DNA of 64,000 nt, taken from Hyphomicrobiales bacterium (GTDB lineage: Bacteria > Pseudomonadota > Alphaproteobacteria > Rhizobiales > Beijerinckiaceae). The first letter of the stretch is position 1. The number at the start of each line of letters is the position of its first letter. The stretch lies in the NCBI GenBank assembly GCA_027483945.1, contig JAIXTM010000006.1, positions 1 through 64,000 on the forward strand, given 5' to 3'. The translations under genes were made by a program, and so were the position numbers. A model generated the notes under the pieces. It worked only from the letters and a program-made list of their open reading frames with translations. It made no database searches and had not been told where the DNA came from. Of this stretch, positions 24,220-31,777 are shown piece by piece.

Positions 24220-25202
24220 TGGATAGCGTCGAAGCCGACATGCTGCTGATCCAGGCATCCATCGCGGAGCAACCCGTGACGGTCGCCTCGATCGAGGAAA
24301 AGCCGGTCCTCGCCATCGACCCCGGGCGCTTCGACCGCTTCTTCAATGCCCTGAAGGCGGAAGTCGTGCCGGCCACGCCCGACCTTTCTACGAAGAAGGG
24401 GCGCGATGCCATCGCGTCGGCAGCCTTCCGCGTGGCGAAGCTGAAGACCGCGATCGACAAGGCCGGGAAGGACCTGAACGCCGAAAAGCGGAAGGAAATC
24501 GACGCGGTCGACGCCCAGCGCCGCACCATGTGGGCGCGCCTGGAAGGACTGCAGAAGGAAATCCGATCGCCCCTCGACCAATGGGAGGCGGCCGAGAAGG
24601 CCCGCAAAGAGCGCGCCGATGGCCTGATGCAGATGCTGAAGACCGCAACCCTCCTTGTTGCAAACACGCCGTCCAGCACCATCGAGCAGCGCATCAAATG
24701 GCTCGAGGAGGTATCGCTCGACCACGAGGTGCTTCTCGACCAGCTTCCGGCCGCGCGTGCCCTGCGGGATGAAGCCCTGCCTGAACTGCAAGCGGCCCTG
24801 ACGGCCGCGAAGGAGGCCGAAGCCCTCCGGGCGGAGGTGGCGCGGCTTCGGGCCGAGGCTGAACGCCGAGAGGCCGAGGCGCGCGCGGCCGCGCCCCCGC
24901 CTGAGCCGGAGAAGCCGCTTCAGCAGCCGGCGCCGGAGGCTGCCCTCCCCCCATCACCACGGGAAGGCGGGAGCTTGGGCGTCGGGCTAAGCCTGGATTC
25001 CGGCCGGCACTTCCGCGTGTCTAGCGTCACCGACGGCGCCATGACGGTCGAGCCCGCCCTCCTGCCGCAGTCCTCGATCCTCCGGCGGAACCAAGCCCGC
25101 AACGCCATGATGCGCGAAGGCAACATCACGGAGGCCCAGGCCGACCTGATCGTCCAGGCCATCATCGACGGGCACGTCCCGCATGTGAGGATCGCGCTGT
25201 GA
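24219..25202 (+). CDS. Coiled-coil recombination-module protein
   Basis: 327 residues. DRFFNALKAEVVPATPDLST, KKGRDAIASAAFRVAKLKTA and the long helices to about residue 240 resemble DUF1351-like phage proteins found beside RecT; a Pro-rich linker leads to a C-terminal domain (ARNAMMREGNITEAQADLIV). Function unknown. Confidence 0.7.
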   Translation: MDSVEADMLLIQASIAEQPVTVASIEEKPVLAIDPGRFDRFFNALKAEVVPATPDLSTKKGRDAIASAAFRVAKLKTAIDKAGKDLNAEKRKEIDAVDAQRRTMWARLEGLQKEIRSPLDQWEAAEKARKERADGLMQMLKTATLLVANTPSSTIEQRIKWLEEVSLDHEVLLDQLPAARALRDEALPELQAALTAAKEAEALRAEVARLRAEAERREAEARAAAPPPEPEKPLQQPAPEAALPPSPREGGSLGVGLSLDSGRHFRVSSVTDGAMTVEPALLPQSSILRRNQARNAMMREGNITEAQADLIVQAIIDGHVPHVRIAL

Positions 25203-25221
25203 ACACGGAGAAGCTGCGCCG

Positions 25222-25323
25222 ATGAAGCACCGCCTCGCGCCGTCCTACCCCACCCCAGGCTGGCTTGCCTGGCTCGAAACCATCCGCCGTGAAGGCGGCC
25301 CACTGAAAGGAACCGCACGATGA
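25222..25323 (+). CDS. 33-residue coupled ORF
   Basis: MKHRLAPSYPTPGWLAWLET, ending KGTAR; the stop overlaps the ATG of the next gene (ATGA). Between 25199 and 25224 an 8-codon GTG reading frame links the previous stop to this ATG in the same way. Translation is supported only by these overlaps and a CGGAG upstream. Confidence 0.4.
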   Translation: MKHRLAPSYPTPGWLAWLETIRREGGPLKGTAR

Positions 25324-25751
25324 AAAGCACCGACACGCTCTCCCACCGCGAGAATGGCCGGATCAACTTCGACGCTCAGGGAGTCCGCCTCGCCATCGAA
25401 GGCGCCGGCTGGACCTTGGTTGAGGCATGCCACGCCGCCTCCCTGCAGACCGGCTGGTGGGCCAAGGAGGACGCGCGTCATCCGCTGATGGCGACCACGC
25501 GCCTGATGCTCATCGTGAGCGAGGTCGCCGAGGCGATGGAGGGGCTTCGCAAGGATCGCCAGGACGATCACCTGCCGCACCGGAAAATGGTCGAGGTTGA
25601 GCTTGCCGACGCCGTGATCCGGATCTTCGACATGGCCGGCGGCCTGGGCTTCGACGTGCCCGGGGCCATCGCCGAGAAGCTCGCATACAATCAGCACCGT
25701 GCGGATCACCGGCTTTCCGAGCGGGAGAAGCCCGGCGGCAAGGCGTTTTGA
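25320..25751 (+). CDS. MazG-like NTP pyrophosphohydrolase
   Basis: 143 residues. RLMLIVSEVAEAMEGLRKDR followed by KMVEVELADAVIRIFDMAG is the EExxE...ExxD helix pair of all-alpha NTP-PPases. Such phage enzymes hydrolyse (d)NTPs or alarmone-like nucleotides to tune host metabolism; substrate unknown. Confidence 0.82.
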   Translation: MKSTDTLSHRENGRINFDAQGVRLAIEGAGWTLVEACHAASLQTGWWAKEDARHPLMATTRLMLIVSEVAEAMEGLRKDRQDDHLPHRKMVEVELADAVIRIFDMAGGLGFDVPGAIAEKLAYNQHRADHRLSEREKPGGKAF

Positions 25752-26086
25752 TGGACGCCCTGAACGTCGGCCGCCGGCCAACGGCCACGATCGAGGGAGT
25801 CGTGATCCGGCTCTCTCGACCGGAGTGGCTGATCATCACGAACATGATCAAGCGGCGCGCGGCGATCGAGAGAGCCCCGCATGTCTGCGTCCTGTTGGAT
25901 CGCCTGGCGCGGATGAAAATGATCTCGCCTGTCCATGTCGAGGGCGCCGCGGCCCAGGTCTACCAATGCACGCCCCTGGCCCGCGCCTTCTACAAGGCCG
26001 TGACGCAGCGCGCGGTGGCGCGCGCGGAGTCGCGCGCTCGATTGGCTGCGCGCCGGCTCGGCGAGAAGGAAATGGCCGATGAATGA
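25751..26086 (+). CDS. Hypothetical HTH-like small protein
   Basis: 111 residues (MDALNVGRRPTATIEGVVIR...). WLIITNMIKRRAAIERAPHV, LLDRLARMKMISPVHVEGAA and VYQCTPLARAFYKAV suggest a winged-helix layout. TGATG start; overlaps the excisionase-like gene by 8 nt. Confidence 0.6.
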   Translation: MDALNVGRRPTATIEGVVIRLSRPEWLIITNMIKRRAAIERAPHVCVLLDRLARMKMISPVHVEGAAAQVYQCTPLARAFYKAVTQRAVARAESRARLAARRLGEKEMADE

Positions 26087-26459
26087 AACGCGCTGGCTCA
26101 CTCGCGGGGACGTCGCGGGAAAGCTCTCGATCAGCCAGCGCACCCTGCGTCGGCTGGAAGAAGCCCACAGCATTCCCACCCGTCGCGTCGGCGGCCGAGT
26201 CCGCTACGATGACGCCGCACTGCACGCTCTGGAGGCCGCATGCCCCTCAAAATCGAACGGCGGCCGGGCCACCCCGGCTTATGGATTACCGGCACCGTCA
26301 CGCCCGCCGGCACGAAAGTTGGCGTCCGCATCCGCCGCCGTGCTGGAAGCGATGACCCGAGAATTGCACGAGAAGAAGCCAGCGCGATCGAAACCTCGAT
26401 CATCCGCAATGCCCATCTCGGGGAACGTCCTGCCTCTCGGGGCTGGGGCGAGGCGGTAG
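26079..26459 (+). CDS. Excisionase-like MerR-type HTH protein
   Basis: 126 residues. WLTRGDVAGKLSISQRTLRR, LEEAHSIPTRRVGGRVRYDD is an HTH_17/AlpA-type domain as in phage excisionases. The last 73 codons overlap the integrase start in another frame (220 nt). The tail (ACPSKSNGGRATPAYG...) resembles tails of other such proteins, so the overlap seems real. Confidence 0.75.
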   Translation: MNETRWLTRGDVAGKLSISQRTLRRLEEAHSIPTRRVGGRVRYDDAALHALEAACPSKSNGGRATPAYGLPAPSRPPARKLASASAAVLEAMTRELHEKKPARSKPRSSAMPISGNVLPLGAGARR

Positions 26460-27349
26460 CCAGCTATAAGGCTCACGAGAAGCGGTCGCTCGGCACATTG
26501 GCCCTGCTGATCAAGCTGACGAAGCACTTCCGGGACACCCCGCTCGACCGGATTGACCAGGACGCCGTGGATGAGGCGCGGCGCGCCCTGTGCCGTCCCG
26601 ATGCCAGCCCGGCCACGGTCGCCCGGAACATCATCGTCCCGATCCGCGCCGTCCTGAACCACGCCGCCTGGAAAGGCTGGGGGCCGGAGCCCCGGATCAA
26701 GGCGCCTGAGATCCCGGAGACGTCCCCGACCGCCCTGATGCCCGACACGGTGGCGCGCATGATCGCCGAGGCGCCCGACCGCTTCCGGCCTTTGGTCGTC
26801 TGGTTCGCCTGCACCGGCGCGCGCGTGGGCGAGACGCTCGCCCTCCGGTGGGAGCAGGTAGACCTGGCCGGCGGCCGCGCCATCCTTCTTCCCGAGACCA
26901 CGAAGGCCGGCAAGCGTCGGGTCGTGACCTTGTTCCCCGCGGCGGTCGCAGCCCTGGCCGGGCTCAAGCACCGCAAGGGGCACGTCTTCCTCCGCCGGGA
27001 CTGCGAGCCCTACCGCGACAGCGAGACGGGCGGCGGGCAACTCCGGACGCCCTGGGCGACCACCTGCCAACGCGCGGGCGTCCCGGGGCGCTGGCAGGAG
27101 TGGTCGGTGGCCGGGAAGCCGAAGCGTCGGTGGGTTCCCGAGGTCGGCCCGCACGGGATGCGGCACACCTGGGCTTCGTATCACCATGCGATTTGGCGCG
27201 ACCTGCTCAAGCTCCGTGATGATGGGGGGTGGGCGAGCGTCGCGCAGGTCGAATGTTACGCCCACGTGATCCCAAGCGGCCAGGAGGCCGCGATACGTCG
27301 CCTATGGGGACTGGCACCGGAGCGGCAAGAGATTTTGCGAATCGCGTGA
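26240..27349 (+). CDS. int: Tyrosine-recombinase integrase
   Basis: 369 residues. N-terminal arm-binding part (LKIERRPGHPGLWITGTVTP), SAM-like core, then catalytic TGARVGETLALRWEQVD (R), TKAGKRRVVTL (K), HGMRHTWASYHH (H-x2-R) and VECYAHVIPS (Tyr nucleophile). It would integrate the phage at the partial tRNA-Thr sequence 40 bp downstream. Confidence 0.95.
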   Translation: MPLKIERRPGHPGLWITGTVTPAGTKVGVRIRRRAGSDDPRIAREEASAIETSIIRNAHLGERPASRGWGEAVASYKAHEKRSLGTLALLIKLTKHFRDTPLDRIDQDAVDEARRALCRPDASPATVARNIIVPIRAVLNHAAWKGWGPEPRIKAPEIPETSPTALMPDTVARMIAEAPDRFRPLVVWFACTGARVGETLALRWEQVDLAGGRAILLPETTKAGKRRVVTLFPAAVAALAGLKHRKGHVFLRRDCEPYRDSETGGGQLRTPWATTCQRAGVPGRWQEWSVAGKPKRRWVPEVGPHGMRHTWASYHHAIWRDLLKLRDDGGWASVAQVECYAHVIPSGQEAAIRRLWGLAPERQEILRIA

Positions 27350-27390
27350 AAGCCGCGGTTTGCCTTGGCTTCCGGGCGTGCATCCCTTCT

Positions 27391-27427
<37 letters not shown>

Positions 27428-27439
27428 AGCGCGGCGCTT

Positions 27440-27468
27440 TCCCTAGCGTTGAGCCTCACGCCTGACAA
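27440..27468 (-). promoter_or_regulatory. Promoter for the reconstituted tRNA-Thr
   Basis: TTGTCA (27468-27463), 17 bp, TAGGGA (27445-27440), start near 27433, 6 nt before the tRNA 5' end. After integration it would transcribe the hybrid tRNA gene. Confidence 0.6.
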
Positions 27469-27481
27469 CCCCACCCCGGAC

Positions 27482-27501
27482 AAAAAAGGCCGAAGGAGGC
27501 C
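27482..27501 (-). terminator. Leftward intrinsic terminator
   Basis: GGCC-TCCTTC-GGCC followed by TTTTTT on the minus strand. It insulates the tRNA promoter from leftward phage transcription. The stem is only 4 bp, so efficiency is uncertain. Confidence 0.5.
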
Positions 27502-27627
27502 AGAACAAAACAAGACGGCTGGCACCACGGCGGCAACAGGTTCCTCGGACGTTCCGCCGTCCACTCGCTTCCGTGGCGCCGGATAAGCCCAGCCGGGCCG
27601 CCTAATGGGGCAGCCCCCCTGCCCTAT

Positions 27628-27684
27628 TAAATCGCAATCGGTTGCGATTTTTCGCTTGCTTCCTCGCCCCTCCATGGGCATGGT
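27628..27684 (+). promoter_or_regulatory. Repressor operator with rightward promoter
   Basis: Operator 27628-27651 (TAAATCGCAA, TCGG, TTGCGATTTT); -35 TTGCTT (27656-27661), 17 bp, -10 CATGGT (27679-27684). Leader hairpin CCGG-TTGACC-CCGG (27694-27707), then GAAGGA and AGGAGG. Confidence 0.78.
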
Positions 27685-27734
27685 CCTGATGCGCCGGTTG
27701 ACCCCGGACGCTTCGAAGGAACCAGGAGGCCATT

Positions 27735-28004
27735 ATGCTTCAGCAAGAACCCGAGCCGGCTCCGGCGCCCCCGCCGCCGGCCAAATGGGCGGTCGCAGCC
27801 ATCTCCCTCTTCAAGCCGCCCGCCTTCTTTGTCGGCTGGTGTGATCAGGGCGCCACCACCACCACTCGCTGGGCTGGCGCCATCCAGGCGGCTCGCCTGT
27901 TCGAAAGCCAGGACGAGGCGAAGATCGAGGCGGTTCTGGTCGCCCCCTCTTATGGCAGCCGCCGCGTCACGCCCTATCGGGTTCCGGCCCAGGCGGAAGG
28001 GTGA
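27735..28004 (+). CDS. Hypothetical early protein
   Basis: 89 residues (MLQQEPEPAPAPPPPAKWAV...). Pro-rich start, then WAVAAISLFKPPAFFVGWCD and a small alpha/beta part. Strong ribosome site. First of a repressor-controlled four-gene cluster; unknown function. Confidence 0.65.
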   Translation: MLQQEPEPAPAPPPPAKWAVAAISLFKPPAFFVGWCDQGATTTTRWAGAIQAARLFESQDEAKIEAVLVAPSYGSRRVTPYRVPAQAEG

Positions 28005-28007
28005 GCC

Positions 28008-28253
28008 ATGCCCGTCGCCTTTTGCGCCCGCACGGGGGAAATCGGCATCGCCGCATCTCTCCCCAAGGGGATGCTCGCCATCGCCTATGGCGATGAGCCC
28101 AAGCTGCAGTCCGCCATCCGCTCCCACGCCATGGTGGGTCCGGACGGCGAGACCCCCGTTGTCCCCGGCGTTCCCTACGCCGTGAGCGACAAGGCCGCCC
28201 TCTCGGCGGCAAGGCGCTTCGCCAAGAGGCTGAGCGCAACCCTCAAACAGTGA
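28008..28253 (+). CDS. Hypothetical phage protein
   Basis: 81 residues (MPVAFCARTGEIGIAASLPK...). GYxxG-like small beta protein ending in a basic helix (AARRFAKRLSATLKQ). 3 nt after the previous gene. Not recognised. Confidence 0.65.
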   Translation: MPVAFCARTGEIGIAASLPKGMLAIAYGDEPKLQSAIRSHAMVGPDGETPVVPGVPYAVSDKAALSAARRFAKRLSATLKQ

Positions 28254-28263
28254 AGGATACCCA

Positions 28264-28701
28264 ATGAACGCAGCAACACTCCTCGCCGCCCTGGCGGGCC
28301 GCGGCGAAGGCCAGAGGCCCCGTCCCACGCTTCCCATCTGGGAGGCCCAGATTGACCGCCTCGCCATGACGAAGGTCGAGATCGACGGCGCCCCCGACCT
28401 GCAGCCCGGACAACTCGTCACGCTTCGCAAGGCGTTCGAGTATCGCGCCGACCCGTGGGAGGGCGCTCCCATGATGGTTCTGGAAGTCGCCGATCCCGGC
28501 CGCGGCCTGGACGGCTACTTCTTCACCCATCGCCACGAGATGGGCGACATCTCCTTCCGCAAGGATGTGGCCCTCCTGACCTGCGAGCCCAATGGCGTGA
28601 TGGGAATCCGCGTGTGGGACCGCCGCATGCTCACGCTCTGGGTGGCGCCCGAGCCATCGAAGATGGAAAACCCGGAGCCGGAGCCAGTCGCGGCCGCCTG
28701 A
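28264..28701 (+). CDS. Hypothetical phage protein
   Basis: 145 residues (MNAATLLAALAGRGEGQRPR...). Beta-rich middle (YFFTHRHEMGDISFRKDVAL, GIRVWDRRMLTLWVAPEP). AAGGATACCC before the ATG. Followed by a strong hairpin. Confidence 0.65.
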   Translation: MNAATLLAALAGRGEGQRPRPTLPIWEAQIDRLAMTKVEIDGAPDLQPGQLVTLRKAFEYRADPWEGAPMMVLEVADPGRGLDGYFFTHRHEMGDISFRKDVALLTCEPNGVMGIRVWDRRMLTLWVAPEPSKMENPEPEPVAAA

Positions 28702-28723
28702 TCCACCACTCCCCCAAACACGA

Positions 28724-28785
28724 CGGCGGCGGAGCATCGCGCTCCGCCGCCGCTCACCAGTCTGGGTCGCCGGGGATAACGACCC
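28724..28785 (+). terminator. Terminator-like hairpin plus GGGGATAA-loop hairpin (copy 1)
   Basis: 12-bp stem at 28724-28752 (CGGCGGCGGAGC with loop ATCGC), no T-run, then GGGTCG-CCGGGGATAA-CGACCC at 28764-28785. A second pair of the same design lies at 29320-29380 with a different stem sequence but the same loop. 28786-28871 holds no gene. Confidence 0.55.
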
Positions 28786-28871
28786 GCCGGAGAGGCCGAG
28801 CCGCTACTGCGGTCTGCTTGAAGCCCCGGAACCGAGGGGCGGCAACCATCAACCAAATAAGGATGCCCATC

Positions 28872-29306
28872 ATGGGGTGTGACATTCATGGCGTTGTCGA
28901 GCGCCGATCAGGTGATAAGTGGGTCGGCGTGCGGGTTCTTGGCTTTGTCCACCGCTCTGGGCAAGCCGATGAGCCTTATGGGTTCGTCGGCGATGTCGCG
29001 CGAAGCCGAAACTACCGGCGCTTCGCTGCCCTGGCTGGCGTGCGCGGACATGGACCGGAGGCGCGCGGCGTTCCGCCCGATATTTCGGACACCTCGAAGC
29101 TTCTGATTGATCAGTGGGGAGGTGACGGGCACAGCCATAGCTGGCTACCTCTCAGCGAGGCTATCGCGATCTTCGCCAGCACCGAGTATTGGCCAGAGAA
29201 CGTAAAGGAGGGCGATTGGCCCCGCGCCGATCCAGCCAGCCTCTTCTTCGATGTGGAGAGCGATAAGGTCGAAGAACATCGGCTTGTCTTCTGGTTCGAC
29301 AACTGA
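28872..29306 (+). CDS. Conserved phage protein (MGCDIH family)
   Basis: 144 residues from MGCDIHGVVERR. YRRFAALAGVRGHGPEARGV, DGHSHSWLPLSEA are the conserved blocks of a phage family whose function I do not know; the HSHSW and MGCDIH motifs suggest metal binding. AAGGA lies 9 nt before the chosen ATG; an ATG 9 nt earlier is possible. Confidence 0.78.
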   Translation: MGCDIHGVVERRSGDKWVGVRVLGFVHRSGQADEPYGFVGDVARSRNYRRFAALAGVRGHGPEARGVPPDISDTSKLLIDQWGGDGHSHSWLPLSEAIAIFASTEYWPENVKEGDWPRADPASLFFDVESDKVEEHRLVFWFDN

Positions 29307-29319
29307 GCCGAAAAGGAAA

Positions 29320-29380
29320 CGGCGACGGGACACCACGCCCCGTCGCCGCCCACTGATCGCGGCCGTCGGGGATAACGGCC
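29320..29380 (+). terminator. Terminator-like hairpin plus GGGGATAA-loop hairpin (copy 2)
   Basis: 10-bp stem CGGCGACGGG/CCCGTCGCCG (29320-29348), then GGCCG-TCGGGGATAA-CGGCC (29361-29380). Sits between convergent genes. Stem bases differ from copy 1 with pairing kept. Confidence 0.55.
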
Positions 29381-29399
29381 GTCCAGCGAGACCGCGCCC

Positions 29400-30329
29400 C
29401 TATTGGGGCCTGAACTCGAGGATCGCCGGTGAGATCCGACGGTGAATGGCGACCACATGGTCCATCCCGATCTTCCCGCCGTTCACCCGCCGCCGAACCG
29501 CCTCGATGCCGCTACTGTCGGCCAATTCGTTGATGCCGGACGCCTTCCACCAAAGGCACGACACCTCGGCCGCACCCTCGCGCTGCTCCATCAGGGGTAG
29601 GAGATTCAGCCGCGCTATGCCCGTGGCCTTCGCCAGCATCTCGTAATTCGCCCGGAACGTGACCTGGATGACGCCGCGTCCGCGGTGCAGGAACCCATCG
29701 CCCGGGTCGGTGTTCCCGTAGCGGCCGCCGTAGACCCTCTCGCCAAGCGCCGGCCCATTCCGCAGGAAGGGCGTCGCCTCCTCGACAGAGCCGAAGCGGC
29801 TCGGCCAATTTTCCATCAGGCGCTCCGGCGTGGTGTAGTGCAGATTCTCGACCAGCACCCGGAGCTTGCCCGTCTCGTGGATGATGTTGGCGAGATAGGT
29901 CGAAGCGCGCAGCCCAGGGCGAATGTCGTGGCGCGCCATCCGGGCGACCAGGACCGGAGCCCACCCAGCCGGGTCGAAGCAACCCTCCTGGCGCAGCACG
30001 CGCTCAACCAGGGCCGCCCAGCGCGCGCTTCCGGGCGCGAGTGGTGGGGGCGAGAAGACCGGCTGTGCGGCCGGCTGGGAGAGGCCCAGGGCGCGCCACG
30101 TCGCCGGCCCCACCACCCCGTCGGCCAGGAGCCCCTGGTCCGCCTGGAAGGCCACCACGGCCGCCTGGGTCCGGGGGCCGAATTGGCCGTCGGCCGGAAC
30201 CCCAAGCCGCTCCTGTAGCCACGCCACGTCGGCGCCAGGAACGCTCCCAAGGCGGAGAACGCGCCCGCCGGGTATCGGGACAGCCGAAGGCGGCGCGGAA
30301 GCCCCCACACGGCCTCCTGCGGCGCTCAT
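29400..30329 (-). CDS. Endolysin: PG-binding domain plus GH19-type catalytic domain
   Basis: 309 residues from ATG 30329 (ATGA overlap). Residues 25-82 (ADVAWLQERLGVPADGQFGP, LADGVVGPATWRALGL) are a PG_binding_1 domain. The rest matches phage chitinase-like lysozymes: YLANIIHETGKLRVLVENLH with catalytic Glu, then FLHRGRGVIQVTFRANY. It cleaves peptidoglycan at lysis. No signal peptide seen, so export would need the holins. Confidence 0.9.
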   Translation of the reverse strand: MSAAGGRVGASAPPSAVPIPGGRVLRLGSVPGADVAWLQERLGVPADGQFGPRTQAAVVAFQADQGLLADGVVGPATWRALGLSQPAAQPVFSPPPLAPGSARWAALVERVLRQEGCFDPAGWAPVLVARMARHDIRPGLRASTYLANIIHETGKLRVLVENLHYTTPERLMENWPSRFGSVEEATPFLRNGPALGERVYGGRYGNTDPGDGFLHRGRGVIQVTFRANYEMLAKATGIARLNLLPLMEQREGAAEVSCLWWKASGINELADSSGIEAVRRRVNGGKIGMDHVVAIHRRISPAILEFRPQ

Positions 30330-30883
30330 TGCCGGCCTCCGGGCTGGCGGGCCAAAGGGCCGGCCCCCAAGAGGCGGCTCTTGTCGGCCGAGCCAGCGCT
30401 GCTTCCGAGCCAATAGCCCGCCACGGCGATCAGCAGATATTCGATGAGCCGCCGCGTCATCTCGCTGACCGGATAGCCGCCGATCTCGGCCGCCACCACG
30501 ACCCCGAACACGAGCAGGATGAACATGGAGACCGCGGCCGCGCCCCAGGCAAGCGGCGAACCCGCCTTGGCAAGCTCGACGGTCTGGCTCCGGGCGCCCG
30601 ACACGTCCGCCAGGCGCGCCACCAACTCCGCGGCGTCGGCGTCGCGGCGTGCCTTTTCGGCCTCGGCCTCGATGCGCTGAAGCTGGACCAGAAGCTCGCT
30701 CGCCTTCGATGGGTCCTGCAGGGCCGCGTGCAGGTCGTCCGGCGTGGTGCCACCGGCGATGGTGGTCACCACGTCCGCGATCTTCCCGGCCACCTGTTCG
30801 CCGTCGGTCCCGGAAATGAGCCGGCCGATGGATGGAATCAGCGGCGCGAGCAGGCTGACGAGGGGAATGAGGGCGGCGAGCAT
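30326..30883 (-). CDS. GTA-type 3TM holin-like protein
   Basis: 185 residues. An N-terminal hydrophobic helix (MLAALIPLVSLLAPLIPSIG), a charged linker and two C-terminal membrane segments (AWGAAAVSMFILLVFGVVVA and RLIEYLLIAVAGYWLG) match the 3TM holin family described for gene transfer agent release. It would form membrane pores or trigger lysis. Confidence 0.8.
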   Translation of the reverse strand: MLAALIPLVSLLAPLIPSIGRLISGTDGEQVAGKIADVVTTIAGGTTPDDLHAALQDPSKASELLVQLQRIEAEAEKARRDADAAELVARLADVSGARSQTVELAKAGSPLAWGAAAVSMFILLVFGVVVAAEIGGYPVSEMTRRLIEYLLIAVAGYWLGSSAGSADKSRLLGAGPLARQPGGRQ

Positions 30884-30957
30884 GGAGCTATCCTCCGTTC
30901 AGCACCGGCGCTCCTGGCGCCGGATGCGCGGGATTGAAAGGGACGCCGGCGGCCGGG

Positions 30958-31269
30958 TCATACCTTGTCGGCGCGCCGGGTCAGGACCCGCAGCAGCAGG
31001 TCGGTGATCGCTTGCGTCCCCAGGAGGCCAATCGCCGCGGACATTCCGATGGTGAAGCGTGGGTCGCCGGTCTTCAGGAGCGCCGCCGCAAGAATGGCGA
31101 GGCACCCGCAGACGACGGATTCGGCAACGCGCGCGATGATCGAAGCAGCCGACCAGGGCTTCGGGTTCTGCTTGGCCTTGACGTAGCTGGCGAGAAGAGC
31201 CGCACCCGTGGCGCCAGCAAATTCGACAAGCGACGGCATCCAGCCGCCGGTCGAGGGTGGGGTCTCCAT
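30958..31269 (-). CDS. Second holin-like membrane protein
   Basis: 103 residues with three hydrophobic segments (VEFAGATGAALLASYV, SVVCGCLAILAAALL, GMSAAIGLLGTQAITDLLL) and a basic tail, next to the 3TM holin and endolysin genes. Holin or antiholin inferred from topology and position. Confidence 0.7.
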   Translation of the reverse strand: METPPSTGGWMPSLVEFAGATGAALLASYVKAKQNPKPWSAASIIARVAESVVCGCLAILAAALLKTGDPRFTIGMSAAIGLLGTQAITDLLLRVLTRRADKV

Positions 31270-31279
31270 GTTCGCCTCC

Positions 31280-31768
31280 TTACGCGAGAATCTGCGCGAC
31301 CCGCTCCGGGGTCAGAACCTGCTCCTGGACGGCAAGAGCCAACAGAGCCGCCGCCTCGGGGCTATCGAGATGCACGCTGCCTTGCGCGATCGCCCCACGC
31401 TCCGCGTCGTCGAGGATCGGCTGCGCGCGAAGGGCCACGCGCTCCTCGCGCGTGAAGCGATCGAAGAAGGCGCGCGCCGAGATGGTCCGCGGGCTCTCCG
31501 CCGCGATGCGGCCCACCAAGACGTCGGCGACCCATTGCGGCGCCAGTTGCACGCCCTCCGGCAGGGGCAGCGCCTCGGTGGCACGGATCAGGACCGTCCA
31601 GGCCGGGACGCCGGCCACATCCGTCGCCATCGCCACCGGAGCGAAACCGGCGATGGCCGGGTGGCGGGGCTGCGTCGGCTCCGCCCCATCGGGTGTCCAG
31701 CCCAGCGCGGTCAGAACATCCGCCATCGTGCCGGGTGAACCTGTCCAGAGATGGTCAATGTATTGCAT
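31280..31768 (-). CDS. Tail-associated hypothetical protein
   Basis: 162 residues. The N-terminal half is beta-like (HPAIAGFAPVAMATDVAGVP), the C-terminal half helical (RTISARAFFDRFTREERVAL ... TPERVAQILA). Its place between fibre and holin genes suggests a tail accessory or lysis-linked role. Confidence 0.6.
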   Translation of the reverse strand: MQYIDHLWTGSPGTMADVLTALGWTPDGAEPTQPRHPAIAGFAPVAMATDVAGVPAWTVLIRATEALPLPEGVQLAPQWVADVLVGRIAAESPRTISARAFFDRFTREERVALRAQPILDDAERGAIAQGSVHLDSPEAAALLALAVQEQVLTPERVAQILA

Positions 31769-31777
31769 CGGCTTGTC

